This document shows, piece after piece, positions 47,047 through 56,083 of a stretch of DNA of 64,000 bases (its first letter is position 1; each line of letters starts with the position of its first letter). The notes beneath the pieces are model-generated. The model made no database searches and was not told where the DNA came from. It saw only the letters and a program-made list of their open reading frames with translations. The DNA comes from Verrucomicrobiota bacterium (GTDB lineage: Bacteria; Verrucomicrobiota; Verrucomicrobiia; Opitutales; Opitutaceae). Both the position numbers and the translations under genes were made by a program. Where the stretch lies: NCBI GenBank assembly GCA_028293545.1, contig JAQGOP010000053.1:1-64000 (forward strand). Reading direction: 5' to 3'.

Positions 47047-48117
47047 ATGATTTCAATTCGCATCCAGAACCTGACCAAGCGCTTCGGCACGGTAACGGCG
47101 CTGCAACACCTGGACCTCACGATCAATCCCGGGGAATTGTTTTTCCTCCTCGGACCCAGCGGCTGCGGCAAAACCACGCTGCTGCGCAGCCTGGCGGGTT
47201 TCTATATTCCCGACGAGGGCACGATCCATTTCGGCGACGAGGACGTGACGCACCTCGCCCCGCACAAGCGGAACACCGGCATGATGTTTCAAAGCTACGC
47301 GCTGTGGCCGCATATGTCGGTCGCCGAGAACGTGGCCTTTGGACTCGAGGAACGGAAAGTGCCCAAGCCCGAGCTCAAACGTCGCGTGGCTGAGGCGCTG
47401 GAATCCGTGCGGATGGGTCCCTATGCCGCCCGCCGGCCCAACCAGCTTTCCGGCGGCCAGCAACAGCGCGTGGCCCTGGCACGCGCGCTGGTGATTCGTC
47501 CGCGGTGCCTCCTGCTCGATGAGCCGCTCTCGAACCTCGATGCGAAACTGCGGCTCGAAATGCGCCTGGAAATCCGGCGCGTGTGCAAGGAATTCAACCT
47601 GACCACGGTGTACGTCACGCATGACCAGAAGGAGGCGCTTTCCATCTCGGACCGCATGGCGGTCCTCGATAGCGGGCGAATCCTGCAGGTTGGAACGCCG
47701 GGCGAAGTCTATCGCCGCCCGGCCTGCAAGACCGTCGCGAACTTCATTGGGGAAACGGATTTTCTCACCGGGAAAGTCTCCGGCAGCGATGGCGGACGCG
47801 TCACCGTGGACACCTCGATTGGTTCGTTTGTCGGGGTGCCCAGCGCCGCGACGGCGAAATTTTCCGCGGGGGATGCGGTCACGCTTTCGATCCGGCCCGA
47901 GTGCTGGACGTTGATGCAGGAACGCCCCGCGCAGAACGCGGTGGCGGGGCGGATTGGTGAATCGATCTACCTCGGGGAAGTGGCCCAGTACGATTTCATT
48001 ACCGGCGACCAGCGGTTGAAAATCCTGGAGTTGAATCCGCGCTTCCTCGATCCCGCGGCCTGCGGGAATTTGTACGCAGGCGTGGCGACGGACGACGTCG
48101 TCGTGCTGAAGGACTGA
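47047..48117 (+). CDS. ABC transporter ATP-binding protein (iron/polyamine type)
   Basis: A 356-residue ATPase of the PotA/FbpC group. Walker A GPSGCGKTT (38-46), Q-loop MMFQSYALWPHMSVAENVAF, signature LSGGQQQRVALARAL, Walker B CLLLDEPLSNLDAKL and H-loop VTHDQKEALSI are followed by a TOBE domain (about 275-350). It is 6 bp before a binding-protein gene. The ligand could be ferric iron, polyamine or phosphonate. No permease gene is adjacent; one of matching type lies at the window's right edge. Confidence 0.93.
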   Translation: MISIRIQNLTKRFGTVTALQHLDLTINPGELFFLLGPSGCGKTTLLRSLAGFYIPDEGTIHFGDEDVTHLAPHKRNTGMMFQSYALWPHMSVAENVAFGLEERKVPKPELKRRVAEALESVRMGPYAARRPNQLSGGQQQRVALARALVIRPRCLLLDEPLSNLDAKLRLEMRLEIRRVCKEFNLTTVYVTHDQKEALSISDRMAVLDSGRILQVGTPGEVYRRPACKTVANFIGETDFLTGKVSGSDGGRVTVDTSIGSFVGVPSAATAKFSAGDAVTLSIRPECWTLMQERPAQNAVAGRIGESIYLGEVAQYDFITGDQRLKILELNPRFLDPAACGNLYAGVATDDVVVLKD

Positions 48118-48123
48118 GCGCCG

Positions 48124-49743
48124 ATGTTCAAGCGGGCCGTCATCATCCTGGCTCTGGTGGCGGTGGTGGCCCTGCCTTTCATGCTGCGCTCGAAGCAGGC
48201 GCCGCAGCAGCACACCGACGACACCATCGTGGTCATAACCCCGCACAACGAAGCGATCCGCACGGAGTACACGCGGGGCTTTGCGCGGTGGTACCGGGAG
48301 CGCACGGGCCGCACCGTGCTGATCGACTGGCGCGTCATCGGCGGCACCAGCGACATCACGCGTTTCCTCGAATCCGAGTACGCCGCGGCGTTCCGGAATT
48401 ATTGGACGGGCAAGCTTAGCAAGCCGTGGAGCGCGGAAATCCAGGCGGGTTTCGGCAACGCGCGCCTGCCGGCCGACGCGCCCGCAGTGGTGCGGGAGGC
48501 GCGCGAGGCGTTCCTCGCGTCGGAGGTCAGCTGCGGCATCGATTTGTTCTACGGCGGGGGCAGCTATGATTTCATCCGGCAGGCCGATGCCGGGCGGATC
48601 GTGGCGGTGCCGTTGCTGGCAAAACATCCGGACTGGTTTCGCGACGAGGTGATTCCGCAGGCCTACTCGGGCGAGACCTATTGGGATCGCAAAGGGCTTT
48701 GGTACGGGAACGTGCTCAGCACCTACGGCATTCTCTACAACCGCGATTCGATCCAGCGGCTGGGACTGGCGCATCCGCCCGTGCGCTGGGATGACTTGAA
48801 AGACCCGCGCCTGCTCGGGGAAATCGGACTCGCGGATCCGACCAAGAGCAGCTCGATCGCCAAGGCGTTCGAGAATATGATCCAGCAGAAAATCCAGGGT
48901 CGACGCGCGGCGCTCGGGGCAAGCCTGGAAAAGGGACTGCCCGCGGGAGACGAGGCCCGCGCGGTGCGCGAAGGCTGGATCGCCGGCCTGCAGTTGATCC
49001 AGCTGATCGGGGCAAATGCGCGCTATTTCACCGACAGCTCGCAGAAGCCGCCGATAGACGTCGCACAGGGAGATTGTGCGGTGGGGATCGCGATCGATTT
49101 TTACGGCCGCGCGCAGGCCGAGGTGACGGAAGAGCGGGGAAAGGGCGAGCCGCGCCTGGTGTTTGTAACTCCGCGCGGCGGCACGGTCAGCTCGGTCGAT
49201 CCCATCGCCTTGCTCCGCGGCGCGCGCAATCGCGAGCCGGCCGAGGCGTTCATGGAATACACGCTTTCGATGGAGGGACAGAAACTGTGGAATTTCAAAC
49301 CGGGCACGCCCGGCGGTCCCGAGCGATTCGCGCTGCGCCGCCTGCCGGTGCGGCGGGATTTCTACGCCCATGCGGAATGGAAACCGTACCGCAGCGATCC
49401 CGACGCGTTGCCCTTCGATGACCAGGAGCATCTGGTCTACCAGTCGGCGTGGACCGGTGGGCTGTTTCGCGAAATGGCGTTTGTAATCCGCATCATGACC
49501 CTCGATACGCGCGATGAACTGAAGGAAGCCTGGCAGCAATGCATCCGCGCGGGTTTGCCGGCGGACGCGATGGGCGTGCTGGGGGATTTGTCGCTCGTCA
49601 GCTACGACCGGATGGCGGAGATCAAGCGCCGGCTGGATTCGAAGGACAAAGTGGACGAGATCCGACTCGCCAAGGAACTCGCCGCGCAGTTTCGTCGGCA
49701 ATACCAGCGGGCGGCGGAGCTGGCCCGCGCGCAGAAACGCTGA
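48124..49743 (+). CDS. Extracellular solute-binding protein (family 1, iron-type)
   Basis: A 539-residue exported protein anchored or cleaved after an N-terminal helix (VIILALVAVVALPFML). The periplasmic-binding-protein opening is DTIVVITPHNEAIRTEYTRG; later LSTYGILYNRDSIQRLGLAH and VRWDDLKDPRLLGEIGLADP and NREPAEAFMEYTLSMEGQKL match the ferric-iron/spermidine-type PBPs. It is about 180 residues longer than usual, the extra being a C-terminal charged helical region (about 440-539) of unknown role. Cotranscribed with the ATPase. Confidence 0.85.
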   Translation: MFKRAVIILALVAVVALPFMLRSKQAPQQHTDDTIVVITPHNEAIRTEYTRGFARWYRERTGRTVLIDWRVIGGTSDITRFLESEYAAAFRNYWTGKLSKPWSAEIQAGFGNARLPADAPAVVREAREAFLASEVSCGIDLFYGGGSYDFIRQADAGRIVAVPLLAKHPDWFRDEVIPQAYSGETYWDRKGLWYGNVLSTYGILYNRDSIQRLGLAHPPVRWDDLKDPRLLGEIGLADPTKSSSIAKAFENMIQQKIQGRRAALGASLEKGLPAGDEARAVREGWIAGLQLIQLIGANARYFTDSSQKPPIDVAQGDCAVGIAIDFYGRAQAEVTEERGKGEPRLVFVTPRGGTVSSVDPIALLRGARNREPAEAFMEYTLSMEGQKLWNFKPGTPGGPERFALRRLPVRRDFYAHAEWKPYRSDPDALPFDDQEHLVYQSAWTGGLFREMAFVIRIMTLDTRDELKEAWQQCIRAGLPADAMGVLGDLSLVSYDRMAEIKRRLDSKDKVDEIRLAKELAAQFRRQYQRAAELARAQKR

Positions 49744-49766
49744 CCCGGGCAGAGCAGGAATTCGCG

Positions 49767-50897
49767 ATGACTTCGACCACCCCAACCGACGAATCCGGGC
49801 GAATTCCTTGGATCAAGATTGCCTGCTGGTTCGTGCTCTCGCGGCTGCTGATTTTGTTTGTGGCGCAGCTCGCGTTGCTCGGCGTGGCGAAGGGACAGTT
49901 TTTCCACGAGCCGACCAGCCTGCTCGAATCGTTTGTGCGGTGGGACGTCGGTTGGTATTCGGGAATCTCGCAGGTCGGGTACACGTATAATCCGAACGCG
50001 GGATCCTCGGTCGCGTTTCTTCCGCTTTTTCCGATCCTGATGAAACCGGTGACGATGCTGGTGGGGAACTCCGTCCTGGCGGGGGTGCTCGTGGCCAACA
50101 CGTGTCTGCTGCTGGCCGCCGGCCTGCTCTGGCGCCTGGCGCGCGAAGTGTCGACGAAGGCCCAGGTGGCCGACGACACCGTGGCGTTCCTGTTGCTGAG
50201 CCCGGTGGGATTCTTTTTCTCCAGCGCGTTTTCCGAGAGCCTGTTTCTGTTGTGTTTGCTCGGTTCAGTCCGGTTCGCGATGCACCGAAACTGGCTCATG
50301 GCGGGACTGTGCGGATATCTCGCCGCCGTGACGCGCGCGGTGGGCGTCATGATTGTCATCCCGCTTGTGTGGGAATGGATTCGACAGGGAAACTATCGAT
50401 CGGGGCGTCCGCTCACCCGGCGCGTGGTTGAGTTTATTGCGTGTGGCCTGCCCGGCGTGGGGTTGGCCAGTTACTTCGCCTACCTTTATTTCAAGTTCGG
50501 GGACTTCATGGCCTATTTCCACACGCAGCAGTTTTGGTACGCGGGCCTCAATTGGCCCACCGTATCTTTCCACAACACCTACGCGAACACCCTCCCGTTT
50601 TACGGCTGGTGGTTCACCTTCGCGTTTGTCGCCGCGATCGCGGGCATCGTGGTGGGATGGAAACTGAAAGTGCCGTCACTGCACCTGGTCTTGGCGTGCG
50701 CCTTCACCGGGATCTATATCTGCAAAGGGCATTTGGATTCGCTGCCGCGGTATCTCTCAGTCGTCTATCCCTTTTACTTGGTTGAAGCGCTGGCGGTGCA
50801 ACGCTGGCCGTCGACCGCGAAATGGCTCTGGACCGCGAACGGACTTTTTCTGGCCCTCTCCACGGTGCTTTTCGTCACCGGATTTTACTTCTCGTGA
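49767..50897 (+). CDS. PIG-V-like mannosyltransferase family membrane protein
   Basis: A 376-residue polytopic membrane protein with about nine helices. After the first helix comes SFVRWDVGWYSGISQVGYTY (about 51-70), the RWD-x-x-WY motif of PIG-V/GT-C mannosyltransferases, and later VAFLPLFPILMKPV and SSAFSESLFLLCLLGSVRFA. GT-C enzymes use lipid-phosphate sugars on the outer face of the membrane. The acceptor is unknown. The ATG at 49767 with AGCAGGAA before it was chosen; it follows the binding protein by 23 bp and may be cotranscribed. Confidence 0.72.
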   Translation: MTSTTPTDESGRIPWIKIACWFVLSRLLILFVAQLALLGVAKGQFFHEPTSLLESFVRWDVGWYSGISQVGYTYNPNAGSSVAFLPLFPILMKPVTMLVGNSVLAGVLVANTCLLLAAGLLWRLAREVSTKAQVADDTVAFLLLSPVGFFFSSAFSESLFLLCLLGSVRFAMHRNWLMAGLCGYLAAVTRAVGVMIVIPLVWEWIRQGNYRSGRPLTRRVVEFIACGLPGVGLASYFAYLYFKFGDFMAYFHTQQFWYAGLNWPTVSFHNTYANTLPFYGWWFTFAFVAAIAGIVVGWKLKVPSLHLVLACAFTGIYICKGHLDSLPRYLSVVYPFYLVEALAVQRWPSTAKWLWTANGLFLALSTVLFVTGFYFS

Positions 50898-50899
50898 GT

Positions 50900-51085
50900 T
50901 TTTTAACCACGAATGGACACGAATGAACACGAATCCTGAGTCCGAACATTGAACCTCTCCGTTGATTTCGGAGAAGCACGCAGATTGAGGCCAAAACTAC
51001 CGGTGTTTATGCGGATTTTATCTGCGTAATCCGCAGGAAAACTCCGAGGTTCGGACTCCGGATTCGGGTCCAGTCGCGGTTAAAC
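50900..51085. repeat. Dispersed repeat family B, inverted pair between convergent genes
   Basis: Left arm TTTAACCACGAATGGACACG, right arm CGGGTCCAGTCGCGGTTAAA, about 120 bp apart, filling the gap between the mannosyltransferase and rpe. Confidence 0.75.
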
Positions 51086-51098
51086 CGCCTCGGGTTGG

Positions 51099-51755
51099 CT
51101 ACGAGAGCGTGGCGATTCCCGCGGCGAAGGCGGCGCGATCCGGGGCGCGGTAAAACGAGGTCCCGGCGACGAAAGTATCGGCGCCCGCGGCGCGACATTC
51201 CGCGGCGGTCGTGAGGTCGATGCCGCCATCGACCTCGAGTCGAAATTTGAGGCCGCGCTGGTGACGCCATTCGGAGATCTGCCGGAGCTTCGGCATCATT
51301 TCCCCGCGGAAAGCCTGTCCGCCAAAACCCGGCTGCACCGTCATGACCAGCACGAGGTCCACTTTGGTGAGCAGCGGTTCAATCGCTTCGGCCGGCGTGC
51401 CGGGATTCAACACGATGCCGCACTGGCAACCGAGGGCGTGGATTTTCGCGAGCGTCGCGACATGATCGTACGCCGGTTCGATATGGATGCTGATCAGGTT
51501 GGAGCCGGCATGGGCGAACGCCTCGATGTAACGGTGCGGCTCGTCGAGCATCAGGTGCGTATCGAAAAATAATTTAGAGCGGGGCCGCAACGCCGCCACG
51601 GTTTGGGGGCCGAAGGAGAGGTTCGGCACAAAATGACCGTCCATAATGTCCAGATGGATCCAGCCCAGGCCGAGGTCCTCGACCACCTTCAGGCTGGCCG
51701 CCAGCTGGGCGTGGTCGCCAGCGAGCAGGGAAGGGGAAAGGATCGCCGGATGCAT
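51099..51755 (-). CDS. rpe: Ribulose-phosphate 3-epimerase
   Basis: A 218-residue TIM-barrel enzyme interconverting ribulose-5- and xylulose-5-phosphate in the pentose phosphate and Calvin-type cycles. Motifs are ILSPSLLAGDHAQL, GWIHLDIMDGHFVPNLSFGP (metal-binding histidine and aspartate), DTHLMLDEPHRYIEAFAHAG and VLVMTVQPGFGGQAF. Five bases after the LptE-like gene, so probably the distal gene of the envelope run. Confidence 0.95.
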   Translation of the reverse strand: MHPAILSPSLLAGDHAQLAASLKVVEDLGLGWIHLDIMDGHFVPNLSFGPQTVAALRPRSKLFFDTHLMLDEPHRYIEAFAHAGSNLISIHIEPAYDHVATLAKIHALGCQCGIVLNPGTPAEAIEPLLTKVDLVLVMTVQPGFGGQAFRGEMMPKLRQISEWRHQRGLKFRLEVDGGIDLTTAAECRAAGADTFVAGTSFYRAPDRAAFAAGIATLS

Positions 51756-51760
51756 CGCGC

Positions 51761-52273
51761 TTACCAGACGTCCAGGACCGCGTGGGAAACCTTGTCCGCC
51801 AGGGATTCTGCGAGCAGCGGCAAGGTTTGGTACTCAGACTGGAGTTGCCCGCTGTCGGTGTAGGCGTCGCGCGTGGCGACCACCGATCGATGGGTGAACA
51901 AATCCCGGTTCGCGCGGTTGTCGTGCAGCGTGCAGTCGGTGCCGAGGATCAGCGCGAATTTCCGGGCGAGCCCGGTGTCGTCTTCGCGGACCGCGCGCAC
52001 GTCGCGATGATAATCGCGGATCACGACGGTCAGCGTCGCATCGGCCTCGGCGGGAGAATTGACCAGCGTGACGCGTCCATCGCGTCCCAATCGCTCGCGC
52101 AACTGGGTGCTGACGATCGCCTGCGCCTGCGGGAGAAGGGTCTTGTTCGCGACCGGGGCGACATAAAGCGTCGTGAAGGCCAGCTTCGCGTCGGTCCCCA
52201 GCCGGTAGCTCGCGCAGCCGGAAAATCCGAGGACGCCCACCAGCAGACAGAGGACCGGAAACCGTGAAATCAT
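51761..52273 (-). CDS. lptE: LptE-like LPS-assembly lipoprotein
   Basis: A 170-residue outer-membrane lipoprotein: signal with lipobox GFSGC (cysteine about 20), then SYRLGTDAKLAFTTLYVAPV and ANKTLLPQAQAIVSTQLRER, then EADATLTVVIRDYHRD. This is the LptE order, the plug of the LptD channel that delivers LPS. Position after bamD supports an envelope role. Sequence similarity within LptE is low, so the call rests on pattern and context. Confidence 0.75.
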   Translation of the reverse strand: MISRFPVLCLLVGVLGFSGCASYRLGTDAKLAFTTLYVAPVANKTLLPQAQAIVSTQLRERLGRDGRVTLVNSPAEADATLTVVIRDYHRDVRAVREDDTGLARKFALILGTDCTLHDNRANRDLFTHRSVVATRDAYTDSGQLQSEYQTLPLLAESLADKVSHAVLDVW

Positions 52274-52371
52274 GCGAGGGCTGCGAGCAATCCGGCGTTC
52301 ATCACAAATGACAAACTTAAATCCAAGGAAGAACCTCGAACCGCGAGCGAACCGGCGAGGTTAACGTTTTA

Positions 52372-52412
52372 GTTTTCAACCGCGAATGGACGCGAATCCG
52401 GAGAACCGATCC
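52372..52412. repeat. Dispersed repeat family B, half copy
   Basis: Starts TTTTCAACCGCGAATGGACG and continues GCGAATCCGGAGAACCGATCC, almost as at 3024-3066. It sits in the 334-bp gap between bamD and lptE, beside the hairpin element. Confidence 0.75.
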
Positions 52413-52462
52413 TTTTCCGGCGGGAGTCGAGGAAGGATCTCGGGAAAACCCGGAGAGTGGCG

Positions 52463-52563
52463 GCAAAGAAGCGCAAGTTTCAGGAGCTGCGAAGGAGATT
52501 GGGGAGCGCTTATAAGCGCGCGGAAGTTTCGATCCGAAGCCGCAGCAACTTGCGCTTCTTTGC
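52463..52563. repeat. Gene-less relative of the GxxExxY element
   Basis: Ends GCAAAGAAGCGCAAGTT (52463-52479) and its exact reverse complement (52547-52563), with the same central palindrome GCGCTTATAAGCGC at 52506-52519. The arms match those of the element at 21683-22395. The 101-bp unit looks like a MITE of that family, lying between bamD and lptE. Confidence 0.8.
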
Positions 52564-52607
52564 GGCCAAACAACTCCTCAGTTTCGCCCGACCGAGGGCG
52601 CGACTGC

Positions 52608-53651
52608 TCAGAACAGCAGGAAACGCTTCTTGTGCGGAGTCTTCTCGACCGGCTTGCCAGCGGCTTTCGCCTCGACGGCGGTCAGCTGGACCTTGGCTTT
52701 CTTGGCCACGTCGGATTCCGGGTAGGCCGTGATGGCTTCGTTATAAAACACGCGCGCCGCGACGTAGTTGTCACGCTTGTAGAAATAGAAATCGGCCATC
52801 TTCATCTTGCTCTCGGCCAGGAGCTTTTTCATCGAGTCGAGGCCCTTCGCCGCTTCAGAAATCTTATAATCGTTCGGGAAGAGGATCATGAAATCCTCGT
52901 AGTACGTGATGGCTTCGAGGGTCGACGCCTGGTCGTAAGCGGGCCCCTGCACGAGCGAGGCATTGGCCTGGGCGAGGCGGAGATAGGCGTCGGGCGCGAG
53001 CAGGCTCTGCGGGTAATTGTTGATCATCCGGTCGAGCGCATTGATCGCGTCTTCCGTGTTGTTCAGGTTCAGGTGCCCGCGGGCAATGTTCATGTTGGCG
53101 AGCGGCGCGTAGTCGCCGTACGGCGCGTTGACCAAGACGTATTCGAAATACTCGATGCCGCGGGTGCGGGCGGTGAATCCGGGAAACAGGCCCCAGATGT
53201 AAGGACGGCCCCCGTCGATCAGGATGGCGGCAATGCGATACTGTTCGCCGACGACTTCATTGAAGCGCTTCGTGTTCGGGTAACGCCCCAACAGCTGTTG
53301 GAACGCCTCAAACGCATCGAAGTACTGCTTCCGGTTCAGCCGGAGATGACCCAGGCGATAGAGCGCTTCCGGGGAATAAATCGAGTTCGGGTATTTTTTC
53401 GCGACTTTCTGGTAGGCCCGGATGGCGCTGCCCTTGCTGCCGTTTTCCTCGGCGGTGCGGGCCTTGTTCATCAGGTCGAGGGCCTTGTTGCTGTCGGGAC
53501 CCGCCACGCCCGCGAGCACGCCGCCTTCGACGCGCCAGCCGGTGGAAGGGGTCCAGACCAATTCCGCCGAAAGACGTCCGGGAAGGCAGGCGGCAAAGGT
53601 CGCGACCAAGAGCCCAAGGAACAAGCGGCGGAACAAAAAGGACAGCGTCAT
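52608..53651 (-). CDS. bamD: BamD-like outer-membrane assembly TPR protein
   Basis: A 347-residue exported protein (signal helix FLFRRLFLGLLVATFAACLP). At least five TPR-type units follow, e.g. AIRAYQKVAKKYPNSIYSPE, ALYRLGHLRLNRKQYFDAFE and AFQQLLGRYPNTKRF, then ADFYFYKRDNYVAARVFYNE. The spacing YP-x-S--------LG matches BamD/YfiO, which with BamA inserts outer-membrane proteins. It is longer than E. coli BamD (245). Directly after fabH, 11 bp. Confidence 0.85.
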   Translation of the reverse strand: MTLSFLFRRLFLGLLVATFAACLPGRLSAELVWTPSTGWRVEGGVLAGVAGPDSNKALDLMNKARTAEENGSKGSAIRAYQKVAKKYPNSIYSPEALYRLGHLRLNRKQYFDAFEAFQQLLGRYPNTKRFNEVVGEQYRIAAILIDGGRPYIWGLFPGFTARTRGIEYFEYVLVNAPYGDYAPLANMNIARGHLNLNNTEDAINALDRMINNYPQSLLAPDAYLRLAQANASLVQGPAYDQASTLEAITYYEDFMILFPNDYKISEAAKGLDSMKKLLAESKMKMADFYFYKRDNYVAARVFYNEAITAYPESDVAKKAKVQLTAVEAKAAGKPVEKTPHKKRFLLF

Positions 53652-53662
53652 GAGAGGGAAAA

Positions 53663-54655
53663 TTACCAGCGAAACAGGGCAGCTCCGTAGGTCAAGCCCG
53701 CCCCAAATGCCACGAAGAGCGTGATGTCGCCGGGCTTGATGCGCCCGGCTTTGCGCGCTTCGTCGAGAGCGATCGGGATCGAGGCGGAGGACGTGTTTCC
53801 ATACCGGTCCACATTCACGTAGAACCGCTCCATCGGGAGTTCGAGATACTGGGAGATCGCCTCGATGATGCGGAGGTTGGCCTGGTGGGGAATCACGAGC
53901 CCAATCTGATCAGCGCGCAAATGATGTTGTTCCAGAATATCACGCGCCGCTTCCTCCATCGCCCGGACCGCGATCTTGAAGACTTCCTTGCCCTTCATCT
54001 TCAGGAAATGGTCGCCCGCGGCGATCGACTCGGCGGTGGTCGGATGCGTGCTGCCACCCTTGGGAATGCACAGCAGGTCGACGCTGTCACCGTAGGCGCC
54101 AAGCTTGCTCCCGATCAGGCCAATTCCGGCCTGCGGGCTGATCCCGAGCACGGCCGCGCCGGCGCCGTCGCCAAAGAGCACGCAGGTGGTGCGGTCTTTC
54201 CAATCGACGATCGCGGAGAGCTTTTCGACGCCGATGACCAACGCGTGGCGGTAGCGGCCCGACGAGAGCATGGCGCAGGCGGTGTCCAGCGCGTAGACAA
54301 AACCCGAACAGGCGGCGTTGAGGTCAAAACATGCGGCGTGGGTCGGGACGCCGAGCTTGTGCTGGATGGAACACGAGACGGCTGGAACGGTTTGGTCGGG
54401 CGTGACGGTCGCGACGATCAACAGGTCGACGTCCGCCGGCGTGAGCTTGGCATCCTCCAACGCGCGTTTCGCAGCCGCGACAGCCATGTCGGAAGTGGCT
54501 TCGCCGGGTGCGGCGATGTGACGCTCGCGGATGCCGCTGCGGGTGCGGATCCATTCGTCGGAGGTGTCGACCATGGCGGCGAGTTCGGCATTCGTGAGGA
54601 TCTTTTCCGGAGCGTAGGAGCCGGTGCCGAGGATGACGGTGGAAACGTTGGCCAT
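53663..54655 (-). CDS. fabH: 3-oxoacyl-ACP synthase III
   Basis: A 330-residue condensing enzyme that starts fatty-acid synthesis from acetyl-CoA and malonyl-ACP. The triad is C116 (LNAACSGFVYAL), H257 (VIPHQANLRI) and N287 (YGNTSSAS). The ATG at 54655 gives the normal length. It follows plsX by 32 bp in the conserved rpmF-plsX-fabH order. Confidence 0.96.
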   Translation of the reverse strand: MANVSTVILGTGSYAPEKILTNAELAAMVDTSDEWIRTRSGIRERHIAAPGEATSDMAVAAAKRALEDAKLTPADVDLLIVATVTPDQTVPAVSCSIQHKLGVPTHAACFDLNAACSGFVYALDTACAMLSSGRYRHALVIGVEKLSAIVDWKDRTTCVLFGDGAGAAVLGISPQAGIGLIGSKLGAYGDSVDLLCIPKGGSTHPTTAESIAAGDHFLKMKGKEVFKIAVRAMEEAARDILEQHHLRADQIGLVIPHQANLRIIEAISQYLELPMERFYVNVDRYGNTSSASIPIALDEARKAGRIKPGDITLFVAFGAGLTYGAALFRW

Positions 54656-54687
54656 GAAAGTGAAAGGGGAGGCGGTCGGGCGCCGCG

Positions 54688-55746
54688 TCAAACCGGGCCG
54701 GGGGAGGCGAGCCGCGCGTTGACGCGGGCGATGTCGGTCTCGATGCGGTGGTTCATGTCCGCCTTGATGATCTGGCTGGCGGCGTGGATCGCGCTCTTGA
54801 TGGCGCGGCGGTTCGATGAACCGTGAGCTTTGAGAATGTTGCCCTTGAGGCCGAGGAGCGGCGCGCCGCCGTAGCGTTCGGGATTGATGCGCTCCTTGAG
54901 GGCGCTGAAGGCGGACTTCGCCAGCAACGCACCAGTCGCGCGCATGGGGTTGGCCTGGAGTTCCTCGCGCAGCATGCTGGAGAAAAAGCGGACGAGGGAT
55001 TCCCAACTTTTCAACATGATGTTGCCGACAAAGCCGTCGCAAACGACGACGTCGACGTGGTCGGCGAACACCTGGAAGCCTTCGATCGGCCCCGCGTAAT
55101 TGATGATGTCGCTGGTGTGCCGCAGCAGGTCGTTCGTCTCCGTGATCAGTGCGTTGCCTTTGCCATCCTCGGTCCCGATGGTCATCAACCCGACCCGGGG
55201 TGAGGCGATACCCAGCATCACCCGGCAATAGTGACTGCCAAGAATGGCATTGTGCACGAGATGCTCCGGCTTGGCTTCGGGATTGGCGCCGGCGTCGATC
55301 AGGACGAAATGGCCGTTCTCGCGCGGGACCACGGCCGCGAGGGCGGGACGGGCGACGCCTTCCATGGTGCGCAGTCGAAGGGTGCCGCACGCCATCAAGG
55401 CGCCGGTGTTGCCGCAGCTGACGACGACGCTTGCCTGGCCTTCTTTGACGAGCTCGATGGCGCGAACCATCGACGAGTCTTTCTTGCGCTTCAAAGCCAT
55501 CAACGGCTTGTCGTCCATGGTCACCACCTCGGAAGCGTGATGAATGGAAACATGATGCCGACGGCTGATGCCGGCATCGTGCAGGAGGGGTTTCAGGATC
55601 GCTTCATCCCCGACCAGGGTCACGGGATTGAGCGCGGGATACTGGCGCAAAGCCAGTTTTACGGCCTCGACGACTTCGGCGGGGCCCATGTCGCCCCCCA
55701 TGGCATCAACTGCAATACGCCCGGTTTCGCCGGAAGAAGTGCCCAT
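54688..55746 (-). CDS. plsX: Phosphate acyltransferase PlsX
   Basis: A 352-residue enzyme making acyl-phosphate from acyl-ACP for phospholipid synthesis. Motifs are IAVDAMGGDMGPAEVVEAV (about 11-29), VVSCGNTGALMACGTLRLRT, PRVGLMTIGTEDGKGNALI and VDVVVCDGFVGNIMLKSWE. Standard length. 32 bp after rpmF. Confidence 0.96.
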   Translation of the reverse strand: MGTSSGETGRIAVDAMGGDMGPAEVVEAVKLALRQYPALNPVTLVGDEAILKPLLHDAGISRRHHVSIHHASEVVTMDDKPLMALKRKKDSSMVRAIELVKEGQASVVVSCGNTGALMACGTLRLRTMEGVARPALAAVVPRENGHFVLIDAGANPEAKPEHLVHNAILGSHYCRVMLGIASPRVGLMTIGTEDGKGNALITETNDLLRHTSDIINYAGPIEGFQVFADHVDVVVCDGFVGNIMLKSWESLVRFFSSMLREELQANPMRATGALLAKSAFSALKERINPERYGGAPLLGLKGNILKAHGSSNRRAIKSAIHAASQIIKADMNHRIETDIARVNARLASPGPV

Positions 55747-55778
55747 CGCGAGGATGGCGGGGAGTGAAAACGAAGAGG

Positions 55779-55958
55779 TTAGACCTCGACGTTCAGGACC
55801 TGACGTCCGCGGTACATCCCGTTCTTCGGGTTCACCCGGTGCGGGCGAAAAGCACTGCCGTCAGTCGGATCCTTGGCGAATTCAGGAGCTTTGAAAGCGT
55901 TGGCGGCGCGGCGGTTGGCGCTGCGGCGTTTGGATTGTTTGCGTTTCGGATTGGCCAT
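55779..55958 (-). CDS. rpmF: Ribosomal protein bL32, zinc-free type
   Basis: 59 residues: MANPKRKQSKRRSANRRAAN to YRGRQVLNVEV. The opening is the hallmark of bL32. It has no cysteines, so the zinc ribbon of the C+ form is missing. First gene of the rpmF-plsX-fabH block. Confidence 0.95.
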   Translation of the reverse strand: MANPKRKQSKRRSANRRAANAFKAPEFAKDPTDGSAFRPHRVNPKNGMYRGRQVLNVEV

Positions 55959-56083
55959 GGGAGTGGGAGATTTGGATGCTTGCAGCGCTGTTTAAAAACA
56001 CCGCGCAATACGTCTGAAAGGGTCGGAGTAAAGGGCGGCAGACAGACGCGTCAAGCGTCATAATCGCAACGCCCACTCGCACG

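Noticed and set aside
47053-49785. 910-codon minus-strand open frame opposite the ABC ATPase and binding protein
   Set aside because: It lies antisense to two clearly recognisable genes and is a by-product of high GC at third positions.
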